From: Haemophilus parainfluenzae
Lineage (GTDB): Bacteria; Pseudomonadota; Gammaproteobacteria; Enterobacterales; Pasteurellaceae
NCBI RefSeq assembly: GCF_003252755.1
Contig: NZ_QEPT01000007.1
Span: 39,297-103,296, forward strand
Length of the DNA: 64,000 nt
Reading direction: 5' to 3'
Position numbers and translations under genes: made by a program. Below are positions 33,526-44,123 of this stretch, piece by piece; positions within the stretch are counted from its first letter, which is position 1; every line of letters begins with the position of its first letter. A model generated the notes under the pieces. It saw nothing but the letters and a program-made list of their open reading frames with translations. It ran no database searches and had not been told where the DNA came from.

Positions 33526-33555
33526 AAAAGTGCGGTCAAACTCACCGCACTTTTT
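33526..33555 (-). terminator. Uptake-signal dyad, terminator of potD
   Basis: AAAAGTGCGGT and ACCGCACTTTT pair around an 8-base loop with a T-run on the minus strand, 13 bases after the potD stop. Confidence 0.87.
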
Positions 33556-33567
33556 ATCAATATTTGA

Positions 33568-34623
33568 TTAATTGGTTTTTAATTTATTCCAATATTTTTC
33601 GTAAATGTCCACTGCTTCGCCCACATCGCCTTGCATAATGCCTTTTTCAATGTTTTCAGCCGATGGGAATAAGGTTGGGTTATTCGCCATTTCAGGTGAA
33701 AGTAACGCTTTCATACCTTCATTTGGCATAGAGAAGCCCATTTTTTCAACGACTAATTTCGCATTTTCAGGACGAAGTAAGAAGTCGATAAATTTATAAG
33801 CGCCCTCTGTATTTTTCGCACCTTTTGGAATCGCGTAATTATCCATCCAGAAAATCGCCCCTTCTTTTGGATACACAAATTGGATACTTGGATTTTCTTT
33901 GTGGGCTAAATAAGCCGAACCATTCCATAACATACCAATAGAGGCTTCACCTTGAACAAACGGAACTTCTGGCGAGTCAGAGTTAAAAGTCACCACATTT
34001 GGTAACAATTTCACTAAACGCTCATAAGCCGCTTTAATATCTTCTTCATTCGTGGTGTTTGGTGATTTACCATCTAAAAGTAATGCAATGTGGAACACTT
34101 CACGCGCATCACTGGTTAATAACACTTTGCCTTTAAATTCTGGATTCCATAAGTCAGCCCAGCTTGTAATTTTGCTTGGGTCAATATCATCCGCATTCAC
34201 GCCAATACCGGTTAAGCCATAAACGTAAGGTAAAGAATATTTGTTATTTGGATCAAATTCCTTGTTTAATAAATTTGCTGGAATTTGTTTAAAATTACTT
34301 AATTTGCTGTGATCAAGCTCTTGTAACATGTCTTCTTTCGCCATTTTATTGACGTAATAGCTTGATGGGAAAACTAAATCGTAGCCACTACCTGTACTAG
34401 AGGTCAGCTTCAATTTAGCATACATTTCTTCATTACTTTCAAAGGTAGAATAAATCACTTCAATGCCCGTTTCTTTGGTGAATTCCGCAACCAAATTAGA
34501 TGGCACATAGTCAGTCCAGTTATAAACATACAATTTTTCAGCAGCAAGAGCAGCAGAAGTTGCAGCAAATGCAACGGCAGAAAGACAAAGTGATTTGATG
34601 TATTGAACAGCATTTTTTTTCAA
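33568..34623 (-). CDS. potD: Spermidine/putrescine-binding periplasmic protein (PotD-like), orphan
   Basis: A 351-residue periplasmic binding protein with a signal peptide (cleavage about residue 27 after ALA in [12 protein letters not shown]). The mature part starts [20 protein letters not shown], the classic PotD opening, and has the polyamine-pocket segments [14 protein letters not shown] and [12 protein letters not shown]. The usual PotABC ATPase and permeases are not next to it; the neighbours are a PACE gene and, divergently, a PuuB-like oxidase. Haemophilus genomes often have a second free-standing potD, so this is probably that copy. GAGGAGG precedes the start. Confidence 0.9.
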   Translation of the reverse strand: MKKNAVQYIKSLCLSAVAFAATSAALAAEKLYVYNWTDYVPSNLVAEFTKETGIEVIYSTFESNEEMYAKLKLTSSTGSGYDLVFPSSYYVNKMAKEDMLQELDHSKLSNFKQIPANLLNKEFDPNNKYSLPYVYGLTGIGVNADDIDPSKITSWADLWNPEFKGKVLLTSDAREVFHIALLLDGKSPNTTNEEDIKAAYERLVKLLPNVVTFNSDSPEVPFVQGEASIGMLWNGSAYLAHKENPSIQFVYPKEGAIFWMDNYAIPKGAKNTEGAYKFIDFLLRPENAKLVVEKMGFSMPNEGMKALLSPEMANNPTLFPSAENIEKGIMQGDVGEAVDIYEKYWNKLKTN

Positions 34624-34786
34624 TTTATTGACCTCCTCAGGACAATCAAAATAAACCTTAAGTAATCGTTTACTTGTATAAACTTGGGGGAGTATAGCAC
34701 CTTTTTAGCAAAAGGTTTGACATATTTTCCCATCAGGGTAAGATTCCCTCAATTTCAATTTTATGTTAATTAATTAGGCATCAATC

Positions 34787-36082
34787 ATGCTCGAATTCGC
34801 TCATCAAGAACATATCAAATCTTATTATTTCGACAGTCGAAACCAAACCTTCGAATTGCCGCCTCTCACTCAGCAAGAAGAATCGGATGTTTGTGTTATT
34901 GGTGCGGGTTTCTTCGGTTTATCAGCCGCTCTTGAATTAGCAGAAAAAGGCAAGAAAGTCATTGTGTTAGAAGGTGCAAGAGTGGGATTTGGCGCTTCAG
35001 GCAGAAGTGGCGGTCAAGCCATCAACGGTTTTGAAGAAGGCATTGATGAATATATTGCACAAGTGGGCTTTGATAAAGCAAAACAACTTTGGGATATGTC
35101 GCTAGAAGCTATTGATATTATTGATGAACGCATTGCGAAATATGGCATTCAATGTGATTGGAAAAAAGGCTATGCCACATTGGCGTTAAATGAACGTCGT
35201 ATGGACGATCTCATTGAAATGGAAAAAGCTAGCCATGCGACTTTTGGCTATGACAAGATGCAACTTTGGGATAAAGCCAAACTAAAACAACATCTAGGCA
35301 GTGATATTTATGTAGGCGGGTTATACGATAGCAATTCAGGCCACTTACACCCATTAAACTATTGCTTAGGTTTAGCAAAAGCCTGCCTAGATTTAGGCGT
35401 ACAGATTTACGAACAATCGCCTGTTGTGGATTTAGTAGAAAAATCAGGTTGTATTGAAGTTAAAACTGATAAAAGTGCGGTCATTTCTCAAGATGTTATT
35501 TTAGCTACCAACGCTTATATTGATGCGTTACCAAAATCCATTCATCGAGGCATTAATCGTAAAATTTTGCCAGTAGAAAGCTTTATTATTGCGACCGAAC
35601 CCTTAGATCAAGCTACAGCTGATTCCGTGATCAATAATGGCATGTCGGTTTGCGATAATAATATCTTGCTCGATTACTATCGTTTGAGTGCGGATAACCG
35701 TTTGTTATTTGGTAGTGACTCGAGTTCTGAAAAAGATATGGTACAGATTATGCGCGGTAATATGTTGCATGTTTTCCCTCAATTGGAAAACGTCAAAATT
35801 GACTATGGCTGGGCAGGACCGATTGATATGACACTCAACGCAAGTCCGCATTTTGGTCGTATCTCACCGCACATTTATTTCGCACAAGGCTATTCTGGAC
35901 ACGGCGTCGCACTCACTGGACTTGCTGGACGCATTATTGCCGAAGCGATTTTAGGTAATGACGAACGTTTGAGAATTTTTGAAGGGTTGAAAGTGCCTTC
36001 GTTTTACGGTGGAAAATCCCTCAAAAAATTAGCCACCAAGATCGGCACACTCTATTACAAATTCCTCGATCGTTATCGTTAA
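34787..36082 (+). CDS. FAD-dependent oxidoreductase, gamma-glutamylputrescine oxidase-like
   Basis: A 431-residue DAO-family flavoprotein. It has the dinucleotide motif CVIGAGFFGLSAALELAEKG near residue 36, SGRSGGQAINGFE typical of the PuuB/OrdL branch, and the C-terminal FAD-binding segment YFAQGYSGHGVALTGLAGR. PuuB oxidises gamma-glutamylputrescine in putrescine breakdown. The other puu genes are absent here, but potD is divergent from it across 163 bases, which supports a polyamine-linked substrate. A related amine cannot be excluded. Confidence 0.82.
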   Translation: MLEFAHQEHIKSYYFDSRNQTFELPPLTQQEESDVCVIGAGFFGLSAALELAEKGKKVIVLEGARVGFGASGRSGGQAINGFEEGIDEYIAQVGFDKAKQLWDMSLEAIDIIDERIAKYGIQCDWKKGYATLALNERRMDDLIEMEKASHATFGYDKMQLWDKAKLKQHLGSDIYVGGLYDSNSGHLHPLNYCLGLAKACLDLGVQIYEQSPVVDLVEKSGCIEVKTDKSAVISQDVILATNAYIDALPKSIHRGINRKILPVESFIIATEPLDQATADSVINNGMSVCDNNILLDYYRLSADNRLLFGSDSSSEKDMVQIMRGNMLHVFPQLENVKIDYGWAGPIDMTLNASPHFGRISPHIYFAQGYSGHGVALTGLAGRIIAEAILGNDERLRIFEGLKVPSFYGGKSLKKLATKIGTLYYKFLDRYR

Positions 36083-36093
36083 TCAAAAAAAGC

Positions 36094-36118
36094 AAAGGCG
36101 TGTATCAAACACGCCTTT
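36094..36118. terminator. Bidirectional terminator between puuB-like gene and asnC
   Basis: AAAGGCGTGT and ACACGCCTTT form a 10-base-pair stem with a 5-base loop, with A-rich sequence on one side and ATTGTTT on the other, between two convergent genes. Confidence 0.9.
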
Positions 36119-36134
36119 ATTGTTTCGATGACAT

Positions 36135-36587
36135 TTAAGGTTTAATGTCTCGTAAAATTGGATTTTGCATGGAAATCAAGGTTTCCGTTGATTGAATCTC
36201 ATCAATTAACTGGATCTTAGTCGCCAGCACGGAATGTAATTCCGCAATGGTGTGTGTCATTACTTTAATAAAAATCGAATAATTCCCCGTGGTGTAATAG
36301 GCTTCCACCACCTCATCAAAGGTGTCGAGCTTTTTAATCACTTTTTCGTAATCTTTTGCGCTTTTCAAAATAATGCCAATAAAGCAGCACACATCATAAC
36401 CCAGCTTACGCTCATCAATAATCGCTTTTGTGCCTTCAATCAAACCAGACTGACGCATTTTCTCTACACGAACATGAATCGTACCTGGGCTCACGCCAAA
36501 GCTTTTCGCCATTTCGGCATAAGGTGTACGCGCATCTTTAGTCAGCACACGGAGAATTTGGCGATCAAGTGTATCGATATTGTTCAT
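36135..36587 (-). CDS. asnC: Transcriptional regulator AsnC (Lrp family)
   Basis: AsnC activates asnA when asparagine is scarce and represses itself. The 150-residue protein has an N-terminal helix-turn-helix (YAEMAKSFGVSPGTIHVRVE, about residues 23-42) and the C-terminal RAM ligand-binding domain (VVEAYYTTGNYSIFIKV). It is divergent from asnA across 156 bases, which must contain its operator. Length and layout match E. coli AsnC (152). Confidence 0.96.
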   Translation of the reverse strand: MNNIDTLDRQILRVLTKDARTPYAEMAKSFGVSPGTIHVRVEKMRQSGLIEGTKAIIDERKLGYDVCCFIGIILKSAKDYEKVIKKLDTFDEVVEAYYTTGNYSIFIKVMTHTIAELHSVLATKIQLIDEIQSTETLISMQNPILRDIKP

Positions 36588-36743
36588 AAAACACTCCTTA
36601 TTAGATCTTTTTCAAAATATCTTCTTTATTTTTGATAATATTCAACATTTAAAACAATGTAAAGAAATTACTTGAAATAATTTGTCATTTTATTGAATAA
36701 TGCATAACAAATCTTACCAGTTATTATAAAAAGAAGGATAAAT

Positions 36744-37736
36744 ATGAAAAAGACGTTTATTTTACAACAACAAGAAATTAGCTTTGTAAAGAACACCTTT
36801 ACTCAAAACTTGATTGAACAACTTGGCATTATCGAAGTACAAGGTCCAATCCTTAGTGAAGTTGGCAACGGTATGCAAGATAACTTATCAGGCATTGAGA
36901 AAGCGGTTCAAGTAAACGTGAAATGTATCCCAAATGCGGTTTATGAAGTGGTTCACTCATTAGCTAAATGGAAACGCCATACTCTCGCTCGTTTCCACTT
37001 TAAAGAAGGTGAAGGCTTATTTGTTCATATGAAAGCATTACGTCCAGATGAAGATTCATTGGATCAAACTCACTCTGTTTATGTGGACCAATGGGACTGG
37101 GAAAAAGTGATTCCTGAAGGTCGTCGTAACTTTGCTTATTTAAAAGAAACGGTACGTTCTATCTATCGCGCAATCCGTTTAACTGAATTAGCGGTAGAAG
37201 CTCGCTTTGACATTCCATCAAGCTTACCGAAAGAAATCACCTTCGTTCACAGTGAGGATTTAGTGAAACGCTACCCGGATTTAAGCAGTAAAGAACGTGA
37301 AAACGCCATTTGTAAAGAATATGGCGCCGTGTTCTTAATTGGTATCGGTGGCAAATTGTCAGACGGTAAACCACATGATGGCCGTGCACCAGACTACGAT
37401 GACTGGACAACAGAATCTGAAAACGGCTACAAAGGTTTAAACGGTGATATTTTGGTGTGGAACGCTGAGTTAGGTAAAGCGTTTGAGCTTTCTTCAATGG
37501 GTATTCGTGTGGATGAATCCGCGTTACGTTTACAAGTTGGTTTAACCGGTGATGAAGATCGCTTAAAAATGGATTGGCACCAAGATTTATTAAACGGTAA
37601 ATTACCTCTCACCATCGGGGGCGGTATCGGTCAATCTCGTATGGCAATGCTTTTACTTCACAAAAAACACATTGGTGAAGTGCAATCAAGCGTATGGCCG
37701 AAAGAAATGTTAGAACAATATCAACACATTCTTTAA
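36744..37736 (+). CDS. asnA: Aspartate-ammonia ligase (asparagine synthetase A)
   Basis: AsnA makes asparagine from aspartate and ammonia with ATP. The 330-residue protein matches the family end to end, with the class II synthetase-like segments [35 protein letters not shown] and the C-terminal [26 protein letters not shown] precedes the ATG. Controlled by the divergent AsnC. It ends at a near-perfect uptake-signal hairpin. Confidence 0.98.
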   Translation: MKKTFILQQQEISFVKNTFTQNLIEQLGIIEVQGPILSEVGNGMQDNLSGIEKAVQVNVKCIPNAVYEVVHSLAKWKRHTLARFHFKEGEGLFVHMKALRPDEDSLDQTHSVYVDQWDWEKVIPEGRRNFAYLKETVRSIYRAIRLTELAVEARFDIPSSLPKEITFVHSEDLVKRYPDLSSKERENAICKEYGAVFLIGIGGKLSDGKPHDGRAPDYDDWTTESENGYKGLNGDILVWNAELGKAFELSSMGIRVDESALRLQVGLTGDEDRLKMDWHQDLLNGKLPLTIGGGIGQSRMAMLLLHKKHIGEVQSSVWPKEMLEQYQHIL

Positions 37737-37752
37737 TCGAACGAGAAAATAA

Positions 37753-37786
37753 AAAAGTGCGGTGAAATTTCACCGCACTTTTGTTT
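37753..37786 (+). terminator. Uptake-signal hairpin terminating asnA
   Basis: AAAAGTGCGGTGAAA and TTTCACCGCACTTTT are perfectly complementary with no spacer and are followed by GTTTTT. Confidence 0.93.
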
Positions 37787-37799
37787 TTGGAAAGATTAA

Positions 37800-37971
37800 T
37801 TAATCTTGCAATGGCCCACTGTTAAACATTGGCAATCCCATGGTTTTTAAGCTGTCACGATAAATACCCAGCAAATCTTTCTCTGTAATTTTTTGTAGCT
37901 GATCTAACGGTTTATCTAATGCGGCGACCGTTTCAATCACAAGACAAGGAAACCTTGAAGATTTTTTGCAT
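37800..37971 (-). pseudogene. Frameshifted small ORF (about 56 residues) between asnA and glpC
   Basis: From the ATG at 37971 (preceded by GGAGAACTAATT) a run of six A residues follows the second codon, and the frame then stops after 12 codons. Removing one A gives an uninterrupted 56-residue ORF that reads SSRFPCLVIETVAALDKPLD, then QLQKITEKDLLGIYRDSLKT, and ends MFNSGPLQD before the TAA at 37800. I do not recognise the product. A real frameshift, a slippery on/off tract or a sequencing error are all possible. Confidence 0.55.
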
Positions 37972-38001
37972 AATTAGTTCTCCATATTGGATTAAATAAC
38001 A

Positions 38002-38039
38002 AAAAGAGCGGTCACTTTTTTATCAGTTTCCGCTCTTTT
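38002..38039 (-). terminator. Terminator of glpABC (USS variant)
   Basis: AAAAGAGCGG pairs with CCGCTCTTTT across about 18 bases. It lies directly after the glpC stop at 38042 and uses the AAGAGCGG variant arms. Confidence 0.8.
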
Positions 38040-38041
38040 CA

Positions 38042-39319
38042 CTAAGCTTGATTCATCGACATACACAATAACGTCAATGGATGGATACAAGTCACGTTAG
38101 ATGACATATCGATCTGCCATTTACAAGTTTGGCATTCAGAGATCACGTAATCAAATCCGCCTGCATTGATGTTATCGAATAAGTTTTTACCGATAGATTG
38201 GGAAACCTCGTAGTTTTCTTCTTTGAAACCGTATGTTCCTGCAATACCACAACATTGTGATGGGAGCATCACCACTTCTAAACCTGGAATTTGTTTTAAC
38301 ACTTCCAAGGTGTATGGTGCCCAACCTGCTTTATCCACGTGACATGCAGTATGATAAGCTACACGCAATTTCAATGGTTTAAGCGGTAAGGTTTTACCTT
38401 CTTTAAAGAGTTGATACAAGAATGGTGTCACCATGTGAATATGCGGACGAACTTTCGCATTATCGATACCTAAAATATGATGATATTCATCACGTAAATT
38501 TAAGGCACAACTTGATGCTTCGCTGATCACATCCAAGCCATTTTCATCCACCATTTTGCCGATATAATCGGTGTTAAATTGCGCGATTTTTTTCGCTCGT
38601 TCTGGGAATTGGTTCACGCTCAATGGCAAGCCACAGCATTTTTCTTTTTCCAATAACACCACGCCAATATCCATGGCATTGAACACTTGAATAAATTCTT
38701 TACCCAATTGTGGATTATTGTAGTTCACATAACAACCGTGATAATACGCCACTTTACGTTCGAATTTTTGTTGGCTTTCCACCATTTTCTTCATATACCA
38801 GCTACGGAACGTACCGAAAGCATATTTTGGTAATGTACGATGACGGCTGATTTTTAACGCTTTTTCCAACACAAATTTTGTCGCTTTCAAGCCCGTAATC
38901 GTATTCACAATCGGAGCAAGCGGTGTATTAAGTGACCCCATAATATCGGTGTTACTTAAAATCGCATCACGTAATTTTTGCACGGCTGGTTTATGTTGTT
39001 GAGCAAGGTATTTGTTTCTTGCACGAACGATAATGTCACCAATTTTTACATCAGACGGACACGCAATTTCACAACGTTTACAGTTAGTACAGTATTTCAA
39101 TGCTTCATCATAAAGCTCGGCTGATTTTAAGCGTAAACGCTCACCATCTGGACCTGATTGTTTTGGCCCCGGGTAGTTTGGATTTTGACGCGAAACCGGA
39201 CACACTGCTGTACATGCCGTACATTTAATACAGCTCTCAAAGCTTTCATCAAAAGCATGATGATGCTGTGGTGCATTAAGGGATTGTTTTGCATTATCAA
39301 TTAATTGTTGAATGTTCAT
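38042..39319 (-). CDS. glpC: Anaerobic glycerol-3-phosphate dehydrogenase subunit C
   Basis: GlpC is the membrane-associated iron-sulfur subunit that passes electrons from GlpAB to the quinone pool. The 425-residue protein has two ferredoxin-type clusters near the N-terminus (CIKCTACTAVCPVS and CTNCKRCEIACPSD) and two CCG domains (CCGLPLS around residue 228 and CCGIAG around 356). It is the last gene of glpABC, 9 bases after glpB, and ends at a hairpin. Confidence 0.97.
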   Translation of the reverse strand: MNIQQLIDNAKQSLNAPQHHHAFDESFESCIKCTACTAVCPVSRQNPNYPGPKQSGPDGERLRLKSAELYDEALKYCTNCKRCEIACPSDVKIGDIIVRARNKYLAQQHKPAVQKLRDAILSNTDIMGSLNTPLAPIVNTITGLKATKFVLEKALKISRHRTLPKYAFGTFRSWYMKKMVESQQKFERKVAYYHGCYVNYNNPQLGKEFIQVFNAMDIGVVLLEKEKCCGLPLSVNQFPERAKKIAQFNTDYIGKMVDENGLDVISEASSCALNLRDEYHHILGIDNAKVRPHIHMVTPFLYQLFKEGKTLPLKPLKLRVAYHTACHVDKAGWAPYTLEVLKQIPGLEVVMLPSQCCGIAGTYGFKEENYEVSQSIGKNLFDNINAGGFDYVISECQTCKWQIDMSSNVTCIHPLTLLCMSMNQA

Positions 39320-39328
39320 AACGCCTCC

Positions 39329-40618
39329 TTAATGTGTGTTGTGAAGAATTTCATCAGCAACAGCAAGCGCTGTTACCACTGCCACGCCTGAACCACAACC
39401 AAGCTCTAACGCATTGAAACCACCAATCACATTACCCACCGCATACAAATTCGTTAAAAATTGACCGCTCTTTTGTACTTGGCATTGTGCATTAATCGCC
39501 ACGCCTGCAGATTGATACGGTTGAGGATTTGAGAAACGGTGATCTGTCCAAGTAAAACGATCAGTATCGTTAAAGCCTTCCACACCGATAATGTCAGAAT
39601 GGAATACGGGCTCGTAGATTTTATCGAATTCAGAGACTAAGCCTTTACTGAAGAAGCTGCCTGACGCTAAGACGAAATGCTCAGCCGTGATTTCTTCCTC
39701 TTCGTGCAAACGCGTTTGAATAGCACGAACTTTGTTGCCATGAAAATGTGCTTTTAATGCGCTATCACCATTCATCATGAGTCCGCCTAATTTCTCAAAA
39801 CGATGACGTAATTGAATACGTTGACGCATACCTAATAAAGACGGTGGTAAAGTTGGTAATTCAAATAATGGTAAGCCAGTTACTTTACGAAGTGACTCCA
39901 TAAACTCTTGATTTTCTAAACCGAAACAAGCTGGTAAGAAAATTGCTTCTGTGCCTTTCGCGGCGTCTTTCATTTCAGCCACAAGATCATCAAATTTCAG
40001 TTTATATTCTAAAACTTGCGCAATATTCACACTGCGGAATTCACGCGAATTGGCACGTAGCTGATCTAATTCTGGAATATTTAAAAAGCCTGTTTTTACT
40101 TCACAATGTGCAAACTGTGGATTCAGCGTGAGGTTATCTGCCAATAATTCTGGTTGGAAATCGTGATAGCCTTCAATGCCTAAAACCGCAATTTTTTTAT
40201 AAGAGAATGGGGTTTCGCCTTGCACAGTTGGCACACTATTTGGTGAAAGCCATGCACCGCGTAAACTGCCTAAACCCGTTACACGAAGATGATTTTCTGC
40301 GGTTGAACCAACTAAATCTAAATTTAACGACTCCGCTAATTTTTCGAAATCTTGCGCTTTCGCTAATACGCGTTCAGCACCCATAATGCTATAAGGGTGT
40401 TGTGGTAATTGAGCTGCAAGTGCGGTCAAATTTTCAGGGATATTTTTAACAAACGCACCATTTGGTAAACGGCTTAATAAATCCAATGAGCCGGATGCAA
40501 AATCAATCGCCGCTTGACCGTTATTGATAATGACACAACGTTTGCCTTGTTCTTGTAGAGCGATGCCGCAAGTTAAACCTGCAAGGCCGCCACCAATAAT
40601 CACTACATCAAAATTCAT
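39329..40618 (-). CDS. glpB: Anaerobic glycerol-3-phosphate dehydrogenase subunit B
   Basis: GlpB is the FMN-containing subunit of the anaerobic enzyme. From the ATG at 40618 the protein is 429 residues, starting [20 protein letters not shown] with a dinucleotide-binding fold; a longer reading inside glpA is unlikely. The C-terminus has [20 protein letters not shown]. The start overlaps the glpA stop by 11 bases, so the subunits are translationally coupled. An uptake signal lies within the gene near 40418. Confidence 0.95.
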   Translation of the reverse strand: MNFDVVIIGGGLAGLTCGIALQEQGKRCVIINNGQAAIDFASGSLDLLSRLPNGAFVKNIPENLTALAAQLPQHPYSIMGAERVLAKAQDFEKLAESLNLDLVGSTAENHLRVTGLGSLRGAWLSPNSVPTVQGETPFSYKKIAVLGIEGYHDFQPELLADNLTLNPQFAHCEVKTGFLNIPELDQLRANSREFRSVNIAQVLEYKLKFDDLVAEMKDAAKGTEAIFLPACFGLENQEFMESLRKVTGLPLFELPTLPPSLLGMRQRIQLRHRFEKLGGLMMNGDSALKAHFHGNKVRAIQTRLHEEEEITAEHFVLASGSFFSKGLVSEFDKIYEPVFHSDIIGVEGFNDTDRFTWTDHRFSNPQPYQSAGVAINAQCQVQKSGQFLTNLYAVGNVIGGFNALELGCGSGVAVVTALAVADEILHNTH

Positions 40619-42299
40619 TGTTATCCGTCCCTTGCTGTTTGTCAGTTTCAAGCGGTTGAACATCGTTTAAGCCCAACACACTGCCATACATCCATGAAGT
40701 AAATTCCGCTTCACGAATCGCCTCACCCCATGCAATAGGTTCAATACCGCGCCAACGCTCTTCCATGAAAGCGGTTAATTGTGTGGTCGATTGGCGAGGT
40801 GTTGCCACTTCAAAACGATGCATTAAGCCAGCCGCACGACATGCACAAAGCTCAGCTTGGCAAGTCCCCATACCCACACGAGTACGGCGACGTAAATCCA
40901 CTAAGTTATTCACATTTAATTCATCAACAGCATAACGGACTTCACCCGCTGTTACTGCTTCACATTCACACACCATTGAACGATCAAGACGTTCTTTATC
41001 TAATAAACGAGTGGCACGAGAACCATGACGATACACGGCTGAATAACGAATTGTACTTGGAAGTGAAATCACTTTCTGATTGGTTTCTGCACGGCTTTCG
41101 GTTGAACCAGGCAATGGACGCTCAGCGGTTGTACAACGTGCGGTTTTGTTGAGTTTTTTACAAACAAGATCCGTTGCCCATTCAGCCATTAAGCGATAAG
41201 TCATTAATTTACCACCAGTGATAGTGATAAAGCCATCTAAGCCATCACGCTCTGCGTGGTCAAGTAACACGATACCACGACTTACGTTACGACCAGATGG
41301 GTCGTCATCAGATGCCACTAACGGACGCACTCCGGCATAAGCACGTAATACACGAGTATGACGCAAGCTTGGCGCAAGTTTTTCCCCTTCACGGAATAAG
41401 ATATCCACTTCTTCTGGGGTGACTTCCATATTATCGATTTGATCGTAAGGAATACGGCTAGAGGTTGTACCGATAACACAAATGGTATCTCCTGGCACAA
41501 GAATGTCCGCATCCGCAGGTTTACGGCAACGGTTAATCACCATTTTGTTGATACGATGACCCATGACAAGTAATGCACCTTTTGCTGGGAACATTTTGAT
41601 TTTGAGATCCGCATATTCTGCGATACCTTGCCCCCAAATACCACCTGCATTGACGACTAATGGCGCAAAGAATTTACGGTTTACGCGATTTTTGTGATCG
41701 TAAACATCCACACCGATGACTTTGCCACCTTCGCGAATTAAGCTTTTCACTTCGCAATAAGTGAACATTTTCGCGCCATTTTCGGTGGCATCCATCACGT
41801 TAGAAGCCGTTAAACGGAAAGGATCGATTGAACCATCTGGCACCACAACGGCACCCACTAAATCTGGGTTTACCGATGGTTCCATAATTTGGGCTAGTTT
41901 AGGATCAATGGCGACAGCTTCAATACCGGATTTGGTACAACTTTCGATGAAGGTTTTTTGATAATCAAGGGAATCTTCAGGTAAGGTAATAAATAAACCT
42001 TCTGTTTCATCCACACAATGACGAGCGATATTGCGCAGAATTTTATTTTCTTTAATACATTCTTCTGCTGATTCCTGATCGTTTACGGCATAACGTGCAC
42101 CACTATGTAACAAACCGTGGTTACGGCCTGTTGCGCCTGTCGCAATATCACGACGCTCTAATAAAATACAGTTAATTCCACGCAATGCACAGTCACGAGC
42201 AATCCCCGCACCTGTCGCACCGCCACCAATGATAATCACATCCGTCGAGATAGGTGAAAAATCACCCACATCACGATACATATTAGGCGATAATCCCAT
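40608..42299 (-). CDS. glpA: Anaerobic glycerol-3-phosphate dehydrogenase subunit A
   Basis: GlpA oxidises sn-glycerol 3-phosphate to dihydroxyacetone phosphate using FAD. The start at 42299 ([15 protein letters not shown]) follows GGGGGTAACA, a good ribosome binding site, giving 563 residues; the frame is open 20 codons further up but without similarity. FAD motif: [20 protein letters not shown]. The C-terminal BFD-like [2Fe-2S] domain has [15 protein letters not shown] and [11 protein letters not shown]. It is divergent from glpT across 291 bases with two perfect CRP sites. Confidence 0.96.
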   Translation of the reverse strand: MGLSPNMYRDVGDFSPISTDVIIIGGGATGAGIARDCALRGINCILLERRDIATGATGRNHGLLHSGARYAVNDQESAEECIKENKILRNIARHCVDETEGLFITLPEDSLDYQKTFIESCTKSGIEAVAIDPKLAQIMEPSVNPDLVGAVVVPDGSIDPFRLTASNVMDATENGAKMFTYCEVKSLIREGGKVIGVDVYDHKNRVNRKFFAPLVVNAGGIWGQGIAEYADLKIKMFPAKGALLVMGHRINKMVINRCRKPADADILVPGDTICVIGTTSSRIPYDQIDNMEVTPEEVDILFREGEKLAPSLRHTRVLRAYAGVRPLVASDDDPSGRNVSRGIVLLDHAERDGLDGFITITGGKLMTYRLMAEWATDLVCKKLNKTARCTTAERPLPGSTESRAETNQKVISLPSTIRYSAVYRHGSRATRLLDKERLDRSMVCECEAVTAGEVRYAVDELNVNNLVDLRRRTRVGMGTCQAELCACRAAGLMHRFEVATPRQSTTQLTAFMEERWRGIEPIAWGEAIREAEFTSWMYGSVLGLNDVQPLETDKQQGTDNNEF

Positions 42300-42419
42300 T
42301 GTTACCCCCAAAGCCAAAATGTTAATAAAAAGAAACGTAAAAACTGTTACAAATTCCATGGCTATTGTATGGGAGAGCGGTTAAATTCACAACATTCTGA
42401 GCGAAAAAGAAAGCTGTTT

Positions 42420-42435
42420 TGTGAGATAGATCACA
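42420..42435. promoter_or_regulatory. CRP site, glpA/glpT
   Basis: TGTGAGATAGATCACA is a perfect TGTGA-N6-TCACA palindrome, about 120 bases before the glpA start and 155 before glpT. Confidence 0.85.
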
Positions 42436-42471
42436 CAATTTTCGAATTCGCTCATTTGTTAAAAAATATTT

Positions 42472-42487
42472 TGTGAAATGCATCACA
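42472..42487. promoter_or_regulatory. CRP site, glpA/glpT (second)
   Basis: TGTGAAATGCATCACA is a second perfect TGTGA-N6-TCACA palindrome, centred 52 bases from the first, so both lie on about the same face of the helix (five turns). Confidence 0.85.
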
Positions 42488-42590
42488 TTTTTGAATTATT
42501 TCTCTTTTTAATTTCTATTTTTATTTTATCATGCACGCTATCCCCATCATGGGGGTGGACTCATAATTAAAATGATTTTGGAGAGAAATT

Positions 42591-44030
42591 ATGTTTGGAC
42601 CATTTAAACCCGCTCCGCATATTGCGGAACTTCCAGCGGAGAAAATTGATTCCACGTATAAACGCTTACGTTGGCAAGTGTTTGCAGGGATCTTCTTTGG
42701 TTATGCCGCTTACTATTTTGTACGTGCAAACTTTGACTTGGCACAACCTGGTTTAATTCAAGCCGGCTTGTACTCAAAAGCGGAATTAGGTGTTATCGGC
42801 TCAGCGGCCGGTCTTGCCTATGGTTTATCTAAGTTCGTCATGGCAGGTATGTCTGACCGTTCGAACCCTCGTGTATTCTTACCATTTGGTTTATTGCTTT
42901 CTGGTCTTTGTATGACCATGATGGGTTTATTCCCATGGGCAACTTCAGGCATTGCCATCATGTGGGTAATGATCTTCTTAAATGGTTGGTTCCAAGGTAT
43001 GGGTTGGCCTCCATGTGGTCGTACAATGGTACACTGGTGGTCTAAATCAGAACGCGGTACTATCGTATCTATCTGGAATACCGCGCACAACATCGGTGGT
43101 ATGATGCCGGGTGCAATGGTGCTATTAGCAAGTGCCGTCTTCTTCAGCACTCATGGTGTCGAAGCACAAGCAAAAGATATTTGGCAACAATCCCTCTACT
43201 ATCCGGGTATTGCTGCAATGATCTGTGCAATTCCAGTTTACTTCGTGATGCGTGATACTCCACAATCTTGTGGTTTACCATCAATCGAAAAATGGCGTAA
43301 TGACTACCCAGATGACTATAACGAAAAAACTTACGAAAACGATTTAAGCACAAAAGAAATCTTCGTAACTTATGTATTGAAAAACAAATTGTTATGGTAC
43401 ATCGCGATTGCTAACGTATTCGTATACTTAATCCGCTACGGCGTATTAAAATGGTCTCCGGTTTACTTAAGTGAAGTAAAACACTTCAACATCAAAGGTA
43501 CCGCATGGGCATACACAATCTATGAATTAGCAGCGGTTCCAGGTACATTATTATGTGGTTGGGTATCAGATAAAGTCTTCAAAGGTAAACGTGGCTTAAC
43601 CGGTTTCATCTTCATGATCTTAACTACAGCCGCAGTTGTAGCATACTGGATGAACCCAGCTACACCAGAAGCAGAGCTTGCAAACTACTCAGCTTGGTAT
43701 GAAAACCCATATCAATTAACTGACTTCGTATTAATGACCTTAATCGGTTTCTTAATCTACGGTCCTGTAATGTTAATCGGCTTACACGCTCTTGAGCTTG
43801 CACCGAAAAAAGCAGCAGGTACAGCAGCAGGTTTCACCGGTTTATTCGGTTACTTAGGTGGTACTGTATCAGCGTCAGCTGTTATCGGTTGGGCAGCACA
43901 ACACTATGGTTGGGACGGCGGTTTCTACGTCATGATCGGTGGTGGTGTCTTAGCGGTGTTATTACTCTTCATCGTAATGGTTGAAGAAGGTAAACACAAA
44001 GCGAAATTAGGCGATACCTACGGTAAATAA
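42591..44030 (+). CDS. glpT: Glycerol-3-phosphate:phosphate antiporter GlpT
   Basis: GlpT imports sn-glycerol 3-phosphate in exchange for phosphate. The 479-residue major facilitator protein has about twelve membrane segments and the organophosphate antiporter patterns [31 protein letters not shown] and [27 protein letters not shown] precedes the ATG. It is divergent from glpABC and followed by glpQ, whose product releases its substrate outside the cytoplasm. Confidence 0.97.
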   Translation: MFGPFKPAPHIAELPAEKIDSTYKRLRWQVFAGIFFGYAAYYFVRANFDLAQPGLIQAGLYSKAELGVIGSAAGLAYGLSKFVMAGMSDRSNPRVFLPFGLLLSGLCMTMMGLFPWATSGIAIMWVMIFLNGWFQGMGWPPCGRTMVHWWSKSERGTIVSIWNTAHNIGGMMPGAMVLLASAVFFSTHGVEAQAKDIWQQSLYYPGIAAMICAIPVYFVMRDTPQSCGLPSIEKWRNDYPDDYNEKTYENDLSTKEIFVTYVLKNKLLWYIAIANVFVYLIRYGVLKWSPVYLSEVKHFNIKGTAWAYTIYELAAVPGTLLCGWVSDKVFKGKRGLTGFIFMILTTAAVVAYWMNPATPEAELANYSAWYENPYQLTDFVLMTLIGFLIYGPVMLIGLHALELAPKKAAGTAAGFTGLFGYLGGTVSASAVIGWAAQHYGWDGGFYVMIGGGVLAVLLLFIVMVEEGKHKAKLGDTYGK

Positions 44031-44040
44031 TCTATAAATT

Positions 44041-44074
44041 AAAGGCGACAGGCGAAGGCTTGCCGCCTTTTTTA
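44041..44074 (+). terminator. Hairpin between glpT and glpQ
   Basis: AAAGGCG pairs with CGCCTTT around an imperfect inner stem, followed by a T-run. It lies 10 bases after the glpT stop and 50 before glpQ, so it may reduce read-through into glpQ. Confidence 0.75.
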
Positions 44075-44123
44075 TTACAAAAAACAACTGAATTTTTAAC
44101 CGCACTTTCAAGGAGAAATGCTT

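Noticed and set aside
42430..42590. FNR box for anaerobic control of glpABC
   Set aside because: No TTGAT-N4-ATCAA match was found; only the two CRP palindromes are convincing.
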